DNA from: Heterohyrax brucei | Lineage: Eukaryota > Chordata > Mammalia > Hyracoidea > Procaviidae | Reading direction: 5' to 3' | NCBI GenBank assembly: GCA_028571685.1 | Contig: CM053154.1 | Coordinates: forward strand, 13,052,001-13,116,000 | DNA: 64,000 nucleotides | Shown: piece after piece, positions 33,071-42,469 of the stretch | Layout: each line of letters begins with the position of its first letter | How positions within the stretch are numbered: position 1 is the first letter of the stretch | Notes under the pieces: generated by a model | Told to the model about the DNA's origin: nothing | Seen by the model: only the letters and a program-made list of their open reading frames with translations | The model's database searches: none | Position numbers and translations under genes: made by a program

Positions 33071-33332
33071 TCAGTAATCCTAAAAACATTTTTCAGAGGT
33101 GCTCTGAATTAAGAGTGTCACATCAAGGGGCAATGTCACCAGCATGGTCTGCCCCACATGGTTTGATGTGGTTTAAAGGCAAGAGTTAGCAGAGACACAT
33201 CAGCCCTGCTGACCAAGTTGTCACAGTTCCCATCAAGTTTCACAGCTTTCTGTAGTTCCTCCCCCAGGGGACTGTCCAAAAGAGTTCACATGAGCATCTG
33301 AAACTACGCATGCCCTGTGAAAGCATGCAGAG

Positions 33333-33387
33333 GCACACACACACATGCACATGCACACAAACACACATACACACATGCACACACACT
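33333..33387. repeat. CA-rich microsatellite with CATG interruptions
   Basis: Runs of (ca)n are broken by atgc, aaac and atac units. A 79-codon frame across it is just the low-complexity translation. Confidence 0.9.
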
Positions 33388-34084
33388 GCAGGAGCAAAAA
33401 CTGCCAACAGCCTAAATTCTAAACACCCTCAAGGCCCCCGTCCCCAGGCAAAGTTCCAGAACCTTCTTCAGGAGATGCTGCATTTTTCCAGAATTGTGTC
33501 ATCATCCAAAGAAGTTCAGGCTCAGGGCTCTCATCTGCCCAAGAGCTGAGTTTGGCTGTCCAGAGCCACACTGAGGGACGCGCAGGCTACACGTATTATC
33601 TCTATGCCAAGCTCTGTGTGCACACACGACACTGGCTTAGGCCAGTCTGTGGAGTGCCACCCCTCTGAGCACTTCGGGGAACCAGCCAGAGGACTCTGAG
33701 TCAGTTAGGTCTACCAAGGAGCAGCTGCACACGAGCCACACTTCTACTGTTTTCTTTCAAAAAGGGCAGGCTCATCCCTCTGTTCCACAGACCTGTCAGG
33801 GTCCAGGGAGCTATTGAGACCACCAAGGTGAGAACAGTGGACATCTGTCACCTGATAGGAAATGTTTTCCAGTGCAGTGTGGAACCTTAGCTAGTGCATA
33901 GCTGTGTCTGTGCCAGAGAGAACACGTTTCTCTTCCAACCATATGCTTGATTTCATTTACCGGGCCACTAGGAGAAGGCAAAGTTCCCATTCCCCGGGTG
34001 GCTGAAGGTGGCAATACACAAACCCAGGCCCTCAGGGCAGAAAAGCAGGGTGCAAACTCACAATTATCAAGATCCAGGCCAGTA
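33388..34084. other. Unassigned noncoding stretch
   Basis: No repeat or exon was recognised. A 93-codon minus frame (33811-34092) has no motif. Confidence 0.5.
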
Positions 34085-34300
34085 GTTCTCAACTAGCAGC
34101 ATTTCAGCACTTCAGGGGACTTATGGCAGTGTCTGGAGACAGTTCTGATTGTTATCTCTATGGAAATACTACTGCTGTCTAGTGGGCAGAGATCAGGAAT
34201 GTTGCAACACATCCTACGAGGCACACAACAGCCCCCCAAAACAAAGAATTATCTAGTCCCAGATGTCAATAGTACCGAGGCTGTGAACCCTGCTCTAGGC
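34085..34300 (+). mobile_element. MER5A (hAT-Charlie MITE)
   Basis: It follows MER5A from cagtagttctcaactagcag through ggcagtgtctggagacagtt, ctgctgtctagtgggcagag, cagccccccaaaacaaagaa and gatgtcaatagtaccgaggc to the end at gtgaaccctgctct. It is essentially full length. Confidence 0.88.
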
Positions 34301-34414
34301 TATAGCTTTGGGAAGAAGATTTCTCTTTTATTTGTTTGCCCCTAGACACCTTCTGTCACTGTGCTATTTGAAAGAAGAAAATACCACGGGAGTAGGACAA
34401 TTACCAGCACCTGT

Positions 34415-34690
34415 CTGGCAGTTTGTTGGACGGCAGTAGCTTGTATGTTGCCGTGATGCTGGAAGCCATGCCACCAGCATGTCACATACCAGCACGGTCA
34501 CCCACGGCGGGTGAGCTTCTGCAGGGCTTCCCAACTAAGCCAGTTCAGGGGGCAAGATCAGACAATCTACTATCAAAGACATCAGCTCATGGATCACAAC
34601 GGAATAGTACCGAATACAGGGCCGGAAGACGAGCTGCCTAGACTGGAAGGCACCATACACCCGCCACAACAATGGCCTCTAACATGCCAA
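34415..34690 (+). mobile_element. RTE LINE 5' region / Gly-SINE-like body
   Basis: It holds gacggcagtagcttgtatgt, tgccgtgatgctggaagcca, cagcacggtcacccacggcg, atcacaacggaatagtaccg and gccggaagacgagctgccta. The last part fits the RTE 5' leader as I remember it from elephant. The first part equals the body of the Gly-type SINEs. Confidence 0.6.
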
Positions 34691-35521
34691 AGATCAAGAA
34701 GACGACACAGGACCACCAACTGTTCTGTCCTGCTCAACACAAGGCAGTCATAGTCAATGGTGGCAAGACAGCAACACACAACAAGGGCAATGACAAACAC
34801 AGACAAGTGTTCACAACCTACCAAAATGGTACCTCTGGGTTTTTGCATACCTATGACTGCTAGAGGAAAAGTAACATTTTCGGAAAACTGCTGATGATAA
34901 AAGACAGGCTTACGAGGAAGTTGTGAGTGTGCCCTTAGTAAATTTACACATCCCAGAAACATCTCAGCCATGCCAACAATCACCCGATGCGTGTTGCCTT
35001 TTTTTCTGATTAAATCAGAAGTGCTGAGACAGGACCTAGCTCATGTCTTGTTTCAACATGGTTTTAATCAGTGACTCTCAGTTCCTCTTTCCTCCTGGAA
35101 ATTCTGTCAGAGGCTGCACACTGCCGTCACAGAAGATGACTGTCTGAGCATGCTGAAATCCCAAGTCCTCGATTCAAATGGCTCTGGGGTCAGCAGTGTT
35201 TGCTAGTGGTTATTTCTTCATCTCAACATGAGAAGAAAAAAAGTGAGGGGAGGAAAGAATGCAAATGTTCATCACTGAAGACACATGCAAAACCAAAAAC
35301 ATTTTTCCCCTCATGCTCAAGGTCAAGAATTTCTGAGTAAATTCGCTTCATGTTTTGCAGATGCGCCGACGGGACATGAGGGACACCATTGCCAAGGTCT
35401 TCAACAGAAGCAGGGGAGACGCCTAAAAATAGACATTTCACCCAAAGCAGGGCTATGTCTTAGACCTGCAGCCTTCTTGGTGTGAGCAAGTGGCACAGAC
35501 TGTGGCCTGGGATGCGACCCA
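34691..35521. other. Unassigned noncoding stretch
   Basis: No repeat was recognised. A 129-codon minus frame (34594-34983) overlaps the RTE leader. A near-perfect palindrome, ttctgattaaatcagaa, lies at 35004-35020. Confidence 0.45.
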
Positions 35522-35688
35522 CAGACAAAACAAACCCACTGTTGTCGAGTCAATTCTAACTCACAGCAACCCTACAGGACAGAGCAGAACTGCCCCATAG
35601 ACTTTCCAAGGAGCACCTGGTGGATTCAAACCACTGACCTATCAGTTAGCAGACATAACACTTAACCACTATACCAACAGAGTTTCTG
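35522..35688 (-). mobile_element. AfroSINE, type A
   Basis: Reverse copy: caaacccactgttgtcgagt, gcagaactgccccatagact, aaggagcacctggtggattc, actataccaacagagtttct. Confidence 0.92.
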
Positions 35689-35919
35689 ACGTAGCAGAAG
35701 ATACCAGAAATTCTCTCTACTTGGAACAACAGATGATGAACATGGGCCAGAACAAGGCCAGTCACTTCAGATGCTTCATGCTCTTACCCAGTTATTGAGA
35801 TGCTGATTTGGAAAAACAAAGACAGAAAATGTGGTGTGTCTGAGATCGCCTCGTCCCTTCCTGGAAGCAGGGAGGGTACAGTCAAAAAGAATTTTTTTGG
35901 AAACTCAGTCTGGCCATTA

Positions 35920-36000
35920 TTAGATCTGTGACATTATTTAACTTCTCTGAGCCTCTCAGTTTCCTCATCTGTAAAATGGGTGACTGTGGAAACTGAAAAC
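35920..36000 (+). mobile_element. MIR fragment
   Basis: The order tagatctgtgacattattta, acttctctgagcctctcagt, ttcctcatctgtaaaatggg is the MIR core. Confidence 0.78.
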
Positions 36001-36399
36001 AAAATTTTACAGGTCACATTGTTGGCACAGAAGAAACCATCACTTGACAAAGAGTGACGATGTCCTGATTCAGGAACAGTTTTCCAAGGAGATCCAGCAA
36101 AGTGGTTTGGGTAGAGCACCTTAACAGGATATTAGCTCCAGGAGCCTACGTCAGAGATCAGCACCCAACTTTTCCAAGACTTGGTTTCTTTATCTATCCA
36201 CACCTTGAGCCCCTAACCAGAATTATCGTAAGTATGGATGGCAGAGATTCCATCAGCAGGACAGAGACTGGTGGAGCCATTCTGAAAGGCAATTTGCTAA
36301 CATTTACCCATTACACCCTCACCTGCAAACAGACTTCAGAGTGTTTATGAAGCCCTCGCTCCTGTGCACACAGAGTTACAAGAAAAATGATGTGTAATA
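36001..36399. other. Unassigned noncoding stretch
   Basis: The piece 36255-36340 (gtggagccattctgaaagg, aatttgctaac) faintly resembles an L1 3' region, but I cannot support it. Nothing else seen. Confidence 0.4.
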
Positions 36400-36645
36400 G
36401 ACCTTTGGACATATTGTCAGGAAGGATCATTCCCTGGAGAAGGACATCACGCTTGGTGGAATGGAGGGTAAGCGAAAAAGAGGAAGAGTCTCGAAGAGAT
36501 GGATTGACACAGGGCCACAACAATGGGCTGAAGCATAAAAACGATGGTGGCACAAGACCAGGCAGGGTTTCATTCTGTTGTTCACAGAGTCGCTCTGAGT
36601 AGGAATCGACTCGATGGCACCTCACAACAACAACAACACATCTTC
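36400..36645 (+). mobile_element. RTE LINE 3' end, 5'-truncated
   Basis: Only the last 245 bp are present: tttggacatattgtcaggaa, ggagaaggacatcacgcttg, gatggattgacacagggcc. The tail is ctgagtaggaatcgactcga, tggcacctcac, then (aac)n. The tail differs by few bases from that of the SINE beginning 33 bp further on. Confidence 0.93.
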
Positions 36646-36677
36646 CCTGAGCATTTATAAAGGTCTAAGTATTTTGT

Positions 36678-36843
36678 AAGGAGCCCTGGTAGTGCAGTGG
36701 TTAAGTGCTTGGACGCAAACCAAAAAGCTGGCAGTCTGAATTCCCCACTCATGCTTTGGAAACCCAATGGGGCAGTTCTATTCCGCCCTGTAGGGTAGCT
36801 ATGAATCAGAATCAACGCAACAGCAATAGGCTTGGGTTTTTTG
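36678..36843 (+). mobile_element. AfroSINE, type A
   Basis: Complete copy: ggagccctggtagtgcagtg, tatgaatcagaatcaacgca, ggcttgggttttttg. Confidence 0.92.
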
Positions 36844-36959
36844 TGTTTTTACAGAAAATCTGTTTGTGTACAGTTGATATATGACACATCTGGAATATGT
36901 GACATACAATACTGGATATGTGAATTAAGTCACTTAAGTAGCCCTACAAAACCCAAAAC

Positions 36960-37142
36960 AAAGAAACCAAACCCACTGCCATCAAGTCAACTCCAACTGA
37001 GAGGCCAGCATACGGGAGGGTAAAAGTCCAGCTATCATTTGTATGGAAGCAGATTGCCCCATCTTTCTCAGCTGCTGGGTTTCAACAGCCAACCTCTCAG
37101 TTAGCAACTGAGTGGTTTCATCGCTGCACCACCAGGGACCCT
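36960..37142 (-). mobile_element. AfroSINE, type B1
   Basis: Reverse copy with aaccaaacccactgccatca, ggaagcagattgccccatct and gctgcaccaccagggaccc. The stretch that should read gaccctataggacag is replaced by gagaggccagcatacgg. Confidence 0.85.
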
Positions 37143-37218
37143 TTGACCCTACAGCATAGATATTATCTCCATTTTACAGAAGAGAAAACTGAGACACACA
37201 TGGTAACTCGTGCTAGGT

Positions 37219-38610
37219 GAGGAATGAGCAAACTTTTTTCTGCAAAGGGCCACAGAGTAAATAATTCTGGCAGGCCATGTGGTCTCTGTCACAGCTGCTT
37301 CACCCTGCTGATGCGGTGAAATGAGTTCCTGTGTGGGGCTTGTGCCGTGGCTCCTTGGAAAAACAACTGGAGAGATTTTTCCCCTAAGTTCTAAGGAGTT
37401 ACCTTTGCCCTAGTTTCCTACCCCAGAGAATCTGGTACATTTTCTGAATAAACTGTAAACGATTTAGCTTGATACATTTTGTCTGGTCCTGGGCTGCAGC
37501 CTACCCTGTGATTGGTACATACCATGTAGGCACTGGTCAACAGACTATGCAAATGAGGTGACTATACTCTACCATGCAGATAAAGTTTCTGTGGCCTACC
37601 CAGAAAGGACTGGTCCGTTGTGCCCTGAAACTGACAAGGAGTCGAGTATGTACGCAGCCAACCCCACACAGATTTTTCAGACAGAAAGAAGCAGAAGGAA
37701 GAAAGAAGAAGCAGAAAGAGAAGAGGTGAGGCATCTCCTCAAAGAGCTGTAACAAGGGCCAAAAGCTGTAACACTGAAGACAGCGAGAAGCCCAAAAGGG
37801 TTCCAGGCCAGGAAGATGCCCCGTGGCAGTGCTGGCAGTGACAGACAGCAAGGCCGAGAAGAGGCCTACCCTTGGGGAACTAAGACGAAGCGCACATGAT
37901 AGAGAGGAACCTGTCCTTAGGGGCTGACAGAAAGTGTCCTCAGGCGATCAAGTGGGAACCAGCCCTCAGGGAATCGAGGAGTCCTGCCCTGTCAAGACAA
38001 ACTGGAAGAGCTGTCCTTCCCTGAGGAGGAATTTGCTGACGTGCTTCCTGATCTGATCCCAAGATGTGCCCTGTTGATGCCGATCCTGAGTTTTACCCCA
38101 CTGCTTCCTTAATAAACCACCTAACTGCAAGCATGATCCATGAGTTCTGTGTGGCCACCGCAACAGATTACCAGACACACAGAAGAGACGTAGATGGTGC
38201 TGCAGGAGGGACAGCTGGTATCCAAACCGGTAAAAGAGTTAGAGAATGGTGGTATGCCTGACCTTCACATCACAGGAACCAGCTTTGGACTCATCCTGGC
38301 CATTGTCCCCCATGAAATTGGCCAGGTTCTGATGCTACGATGGCCACCAATACCAGAATGACACAGCTGTTGTAGCAGAAAAGTAGCTATGGACAATAAG
38401 TAAACAAACTGATGTGGCTACATTCCAATAAAATTTTATTAATGGACACTGAATTTGAATTCCATATCATTTCCCTGTATCAGAAATCTTATTTATCTTT
38501 TGATTTTTTTTTTCCAATCACTTAATAATAAAATCATTCTTGGCTTGCAAGCCATAGAAAAATACAAGGAAGGTAGATTTGAACCAAGAGCCATAGTTTG
38601 CCAAGCAGTG
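37219..38610 (-). mobile_element. MER20-like hAT-Charlie element, itself interrupted
   Basis: The left arm is gagcaaacttttttctgcaa, agggccacagagtaaataat, gtggtctctgtcacagctgc. The right arm is gtagctatggacaataagta, tccaataaaattttattaat and the end gccatagtttgcc. Degraded 8-base flanks tgctaggt (37211-37218) and tccctggt (38611-38618) agree at five positions, as expected for an old hAT duplication. About 1 kb at 37320-38360 is foreign. Confidence 0.72.
37320..38360 (+). mobile_element. LTR-like block, family unknown
   Basis: It begins TG (tgagttcctgtgtgg), ends CA (accagaatgacaca), and carries AATAAA signals at about 37447 and 38111. The second is followed by accacctaactgcaagcatg, an R-U5-like context. 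A purine-rich 64-codon frame (37558-37752) and a 65-codon frame (38064-38261) have no retroviral motif. It could be one long LTR or an LTR with a remnant of internal sequence. Confidence 0.45.
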
Positions 38611-38787
38611 TCCCTGGTCACTCAGTGAGAGAAGTCCAGCTTCAAAGCTCCAGAAAGCAGAATCATCATGTCACAGTAATACTGCTTCATTTAGTAATAA
38701 CAAAGAGAAAAACACAGGGAAATGTTGAAATAAATTGGGCATCTGTATTACAGAATGTTCTGCAGCATTAAAGTTATACACATATGT

Positions 38788-38923
38788 TGTTGCTGTGTGT
38801 GCCACCAAGTCTACTCCAACTCACAGTGACCCGATGCAGAACTGATCACAGGGATTCCTAAGCTTTTCTCCCCCACAGTTGCCAGTGGGTTGGAACCTTT
38901 AGGTTAGCAGTTCAATGCTTAAC
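38788..38923 (-). mobile_element. AfroSINE fragment
   Basis: Reverse tail gttgttgctgtgtgtgccac, then actccaactcacagtgaccc and, after a shortened middle, taggttagcagttcaatgct. Confidence 0.75.
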
Positions 38924-38956
38924 ATGTTATACACATGTACACATGTTATTGCTGTT

Positions 38957-39117
38957 GGACCCCTGGTGGCACAGTGGTTAAGAGCTATGGCTGCTCACCA
39001 AAAGGCTGGCAGTTCAAATCCACAAGCTGTTCCTTGGAAATCCAACGATGAGGCAGTTCTACTCTGTCCTATAGGGTCACTATGACTCATAATTGACTCG
39101 ATGGCAACAGGCTGCTT
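38957..39117 (+). mobile_element. AfroSINE, type A
   Basis: Complete copy: acccctggtggcacagtggt, cagttcaaatccacaagctg, tatagggtcactatgactca, actcgatggcaacagg. Confidence 0.92.
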
Positions 39118-39129
39118 TATTGTCGCTGT

Positions 39130-39298
39130 TAAACCAAAATCAAACCCAGTGTCATCAAGTCATTGCCAACTCATAGCAATGGTATAGGACAGAATAGAAT
39201 TGCCCCATTGGATTTCCAAGGAGCGCCTGGTGGATTTGAACTGCCGACCTTTCGGTTCATAGCCATAGCACTTCACCAGTACATCGCCGGGGTTTCCC
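39130..39298 (-). mobile_element. AfroSINE, type A
   Basis: Reverse copy: aaatcaaacccagtgtcatc, atttccaaggagcgcctggt, ggatttgaactgccgacctt, tacatcgccggggtttcc. It faces the previous copy tail to tail, with 12 bases between them. Confidence 0.92.
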
Positions 39299-39400
39299 TG
39301 TTGTTGTTAGCAGCCATTGAGTCAACTCCAACTCACGGCGACCTTATGTGTAAGATAACGAAATACTGCTCAGTTTTGTGCCATCTTCATGACTGACACA
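39299..39400 (-). mobile_element. RTE 3' tail fragment
   Basis: It begins ctgttgttgttagcagccat and continues tgagtcaactccaactcacg and ttttgtgccatcttcatgac, the RTE 3' end in reverse rather than a SINE. Only about 100 bp remain, so a very short 5'-truncated insertion is likely. Confidence 0.7.
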
Positions 39401-39423
39401 CACACATATACACACACATACTC
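39397..39423. repeat. CA-rich microsatellite
   Basis: acacacacacatatacacac units lie at the upstream end of the inserted RTE tail fragment. Confidence 0.8.
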
Positions 39424-39668
39424 ACTAGAAGGTAACTCTGGACACATTAAGTGAAACAAACAAAGTACATAACGACCCCATACATACCAACAGTCAACTT
39501 AAGGGAAGAGGCACACCAAGCGTCCTCTGTCAAGGAGGGCACTGGAGTGCAGTGCGGAGACTGCTATGTTTTCCTGTATACCCATGCTGCTATATGATTT
39601 GAATCTTTTACGATCCAAATGCATCTTTTTATGACTTGTACAATAACAGAGACCAAAAAAAAAAAAAA

Positions 39669-40855
39669 TACAGAGATCTGAGTTACAAAACATCACTTGC
39701 TGACATACTTCAGGCACGGGAGGGGCAGTTTCCATGTACCCAATCTAAACAAAACTCATTCCAATTAATGAGGGCAGGACAAAGTCATGCATTCCAGAGG
39801 GAAACACAAACAAACAAACAAAGGTGGCATAAACTATACTATTCAAACACAGCTCTGCTTCTCTCTGATAGTCAACAGTCATTTTTTCTAAACTACGTAA
39901 ATACAGAATCTAACTTTCTCCAGACACCATTAACCTTCAAACGAAGGATGCCAGTTGTAAACAAAGCCTTCAAGGTTTTCAACTGGTGTGTGATATTCCA
40001 GGCGTAGCTTTCCTGACTACATAAACTTTAATTTATGAAGTTATTTTGTTTTGCTCCACTGGCATGAACATAGCTGAAGGGAGAGTCATCAACTGTGGAA
40101 ATGAGATTTCCCTCAGTGCCAATTTTTAAATCCAGCCTCCAGGTCATCTTATTTTTTGGATGCTTCCCACAGTCACATTTTTTGTTTGTTTGTTCTACAC
40201 GAAACAGCACATTCCCTTTCCCCAAGCCAGGTTTACCATTTTCCATTGCTCTTATTAAATGCATCTTAGTCAAATGGAATGTTCTCGGAGTTTCCACCCT
40301 TCTCTGGTCTGGGGAAGAGGGCCTAGAGTCAGATGGCCAGGCCTGGCACCCCAGGCCGTCTTCAGGCCCCACCTAACACATTTGCAACAAGTCAGATGGC
40401 TAAAGAGCCTCTCTTCCTGGAGCAGTGCGTGGATTGACCCCAGAACCCCAGCCTCAATGTCGGATCTGGAACGGACCTCACGGGGGCCCCTAGCCAGTCC
40501 CTCTGTGCCAATTAAAACAACTGTGGCGTCTGAAGGTGCTGAAATGCAAATCTGTGAGGAGACTGGTCCTCCTCAGGTGACATTCCAGCCAGAGCTGTGA
40601 AGGCCTCTGTTGACCAAAGAATGAATGTTTTCAATCCAAAGCAACACCTGGTTTGGAAGGTACAGGAGGGAGCATTAAACCTCTATGAGGAATACTGCGC
40701 TAATCCAAATACGTGACATAATTACATGCATCACCAAAACTGACAAGACAAAACTCTCCTAGCTGACGTTCTGAATGGGCCATCTTGCACTTTCTGGATC
40801 CTACCTATTGGATACCTGGCATCCTCAACAGATTAATTTGTGAAGGAGGATTAAA
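39669..40855. other. Repeat-poor stretch
   Basis: No repeat was recognised. Positions 40020-40280 are T-rich on the plus strand and stay open on the minus strand for 114 codons (40028-40372). I see no domain, but this frame merits a homology check. Confidence 0.5.
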
Positions 40856-41060
40856 AAAGCGATTGCTGCCAAGTCAACTCTGACTCATGGCGACTCGAGT
40901 GGATCAGGGTAGAACTCTGTTCCTTAGGGTTTTTAGTGGCTGATTTTTCAGAAGTGGATCACCAGGCCTTTTTACCAAGGCACCTCTGGGTAGACTCCAA
41001 TCTCCAATCTCACCATTAGCAGCCACGTGCATTAATCATTTGCTCCACCCAAGGACTCCA
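40856..41060 (-). mobile_element. AfroSINE, type B2
   Basis: Reverse copy: gattgctgccaagtcaactc, tcagaagtggatcaccaggc, aaggcacctctgggtagact, tttgctccacccaaggactc. Confidence 0.88.
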
Positions 41061-41067
41061 AAGTGGC

Positions 41068-41675
41068 ATCATTATTGTCGTCAGATGCCAATCAGTCAGT
41101 TCCGCCTCATAGCGACCCTGCGTACAACAGAACAGAAACCCTGCCCAGTCCTGCCCTACCCTCACCATCACTGCGGTAGATGAGCCCACCATCGCAGCCA
41201 CCGTGCCCACCCATTTCAAGAGTTTTCTTCTTTCCACACTGACCCTCTGCTTTACTAGGTGTGATGTCCGTCTTCAGTGATGGGTCCCTGCTGACGACAC
41301 ACCCAAAACACATGAGACAAAGTCCCGCCATTCTTGCTTCTAAACAACATTCTGGCTGTACCTCCTCCAAGACAGGTTTGTTCCCTCTTCTGGTAGTCCA
41401 TGGTATAGTCAATATTTTCCCCTACATCATAATCCAACTGCATTAATTCTTCTTTGGTTTTCTTTATTCCCTGTCCAGCTTTCACGTGCACGTGAGGCAA
41501 TTAAAATGACCATGGCTCCCATCAGGTGCACCTTAGTCCTCAAAGACACATTTTTGCTTTTGAAAACTTGACAGTGGTCTTTTCCAGAAGATGCAATAAT
41601 ACATCATTAGGTTCTAGACTGTTGCTTCCACGGGCACTGACTATGGGTCCAAGGACAATGAAATTCTAGACAGCA
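41068..41675 (-). mobile_element. RTE LINE 3' third, pseudogene
   Basis: Reverse tail cagatgccaatcagtcagtt, cgcctcatagcgaccctgcg leads into the coding end. There the minus strand reads tggactaccagaagagggaa and ttgcttctaaacaacattc (complement). Upstream of about 41515 it continues as tttgcttttgaaaacttgac, the region just after the RT domain. Minus-strand frames of 81 and 101 codons are scraps of the polyprotein. Confidence 0.87.
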
Positions 41676-41834
41676 CTACTTGCCTCTGTTGGACAGAACA
41701 GTTTAACCCCTCTCTTTTGTGATGGGATCGATTTTATGCTTTTCCTATTACCCCCCACACTGTTACATAATTTTCTTTAGAGCAGTGTCTTATGACCTAT
41801 TAGAATACAAAATTTTCAGTCACATCTATATGGG

Positions 41835-42216
41835 CCCACTCTTATGGGCCACATCAGACCAACATCTGGTTTTGTTAACAATAAATTTTCACTGAGATAG
41901 TCATATCCATTCACTTACGTATAGTCTAAAGCTACTTCCAAGCTTCAGTGGTACAGTTAAGTACTTGCAACAGAGACAGTATGGCCCACAAGTCTAAAAT
42001 GTTTATTTTCTGTCCTTTCCAGAACTCTGATGGCATAGTGGTTAAGTGCTATCTACGTCTGCTAACCAAAAGGTTGGCAGTTCAGATCCTCCAGGCACTC
42101 CTCGGAAGCTCCATGGAGCAGTTCTGCTCTGTCTTACAGGGTCATTATGAGCCAGATTTGCCTTGATGGTGGTGGGTTTGGTGTTTGGGTTACAGATGGA
42201 AAGTGTTCAGCCTTGG
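41835..42216 (+). mobile_element. MER20 (hAT-Charlie), split by a SINE
   Basis: The left part is agaccaacatctggttttgt, tatccattcacttacgtata, acttgcaacagagacagtat, ggcccacaagtctaaaatgt and ttctgtcctttcc. After the SINE, agatggaaagtgttcagcct completes the terminal arm. Confidence 0.75.
42019..42189 (+). mobile_element. AfroSINE, type A, inside MER20
   Basis: Complete copy from gaactctgatggcatagtgg through cagttcagatcctccaggca to ggtgggtttggtgtttgg. Confidence 0.9.
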
Positions 42217-42217
42217 T

Positions 42218-42416
42218 GTGGAGCAGTGTGAACAGTTAAGACACCTGGCTGCCAACCCAGTAAGTCTGGAGGTTCACGCCCAGCCAACGGTGCCTCAGAA
42301 TAAAAGCCTGGCAATCTCCTTTTGAAAACTCAGTCACTGAAAACACTGTAGAGTTCTCTGTCACACGTGTGCTGCCATGGCTTGAAAAGGACTCAGTGGC
42401 TTCTGGTACTGGTTCA
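42218..42416 (+). mobile_element. AfroSINE, type B2
   Basis: It holds gtgtggagcagtgtgaacag, ggaggttcacgcccagcc, aatctccttttgaaaactca, gtcactgaaaacactgtaga and a tail of ggactcagtggcttctggta. Confidence 0.83.
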
Positions 42417-42469
42417 GAACCTTGGTTGATATACCTGCTCAAATACAGCTTAAAAGCCAATGCCTATGT

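Larger units (their letters stand above)
37150..38665 (-). mobile_element. MIR SINE split by a hAT element
   Basis: The left piece (37150-37215: attatctccattttacagaa, gagaaaactgagacacacat) and the right piece (38612-38665: ggtcactcagtgagagaagt, cagcttcaaagctccagaa) together follow the reverse MIR consensus. The join lies at the expected point, before the ggtcacacag motif. Confidence 0.65.
38735..39668 (+). mobile_element. L1 LINE 3' end split by four insertions
   Basis: The left piece, 38735-38787, reads tgaaataaattgggcatctg, then gaatgttctgcagcattaaa. The right piece, about 39424-39668, reads ggacacattaagtgaaacaa, caaagtacataacgac, ttttcctgtatacccatgct and a 15-base A run. This is the normal order for an old L1 3' end. 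The gap holds three SINEs and an RTE tail. Confidence 0.7.

Noticed and set aside
33310-33549. 79-codon frame across the CA repeat
   Set aside because: The repetitive threonine/histidine/cysteine pattern is only the translation of the microsatellite.
35004-35020. Palindrome ttctgattaaatcagaa as an operator or replication signal
   Set aside because: A single 17-base inverted repeat in AT-rich mammalian DNA with no partner or context.
37558-38261. Retroviral gag or pol remnant in the LTR-like block
   Set aside because: The two short frames contain no zinc knuckle, protease, RT or integrase motif, so a coding origin cannot be supported.
41016-41500. Minus-strand frames of 73-101 codons as genes
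   Set aside because: They fall in the antisense RTE 3' fragment and are residues of its polyprotein.
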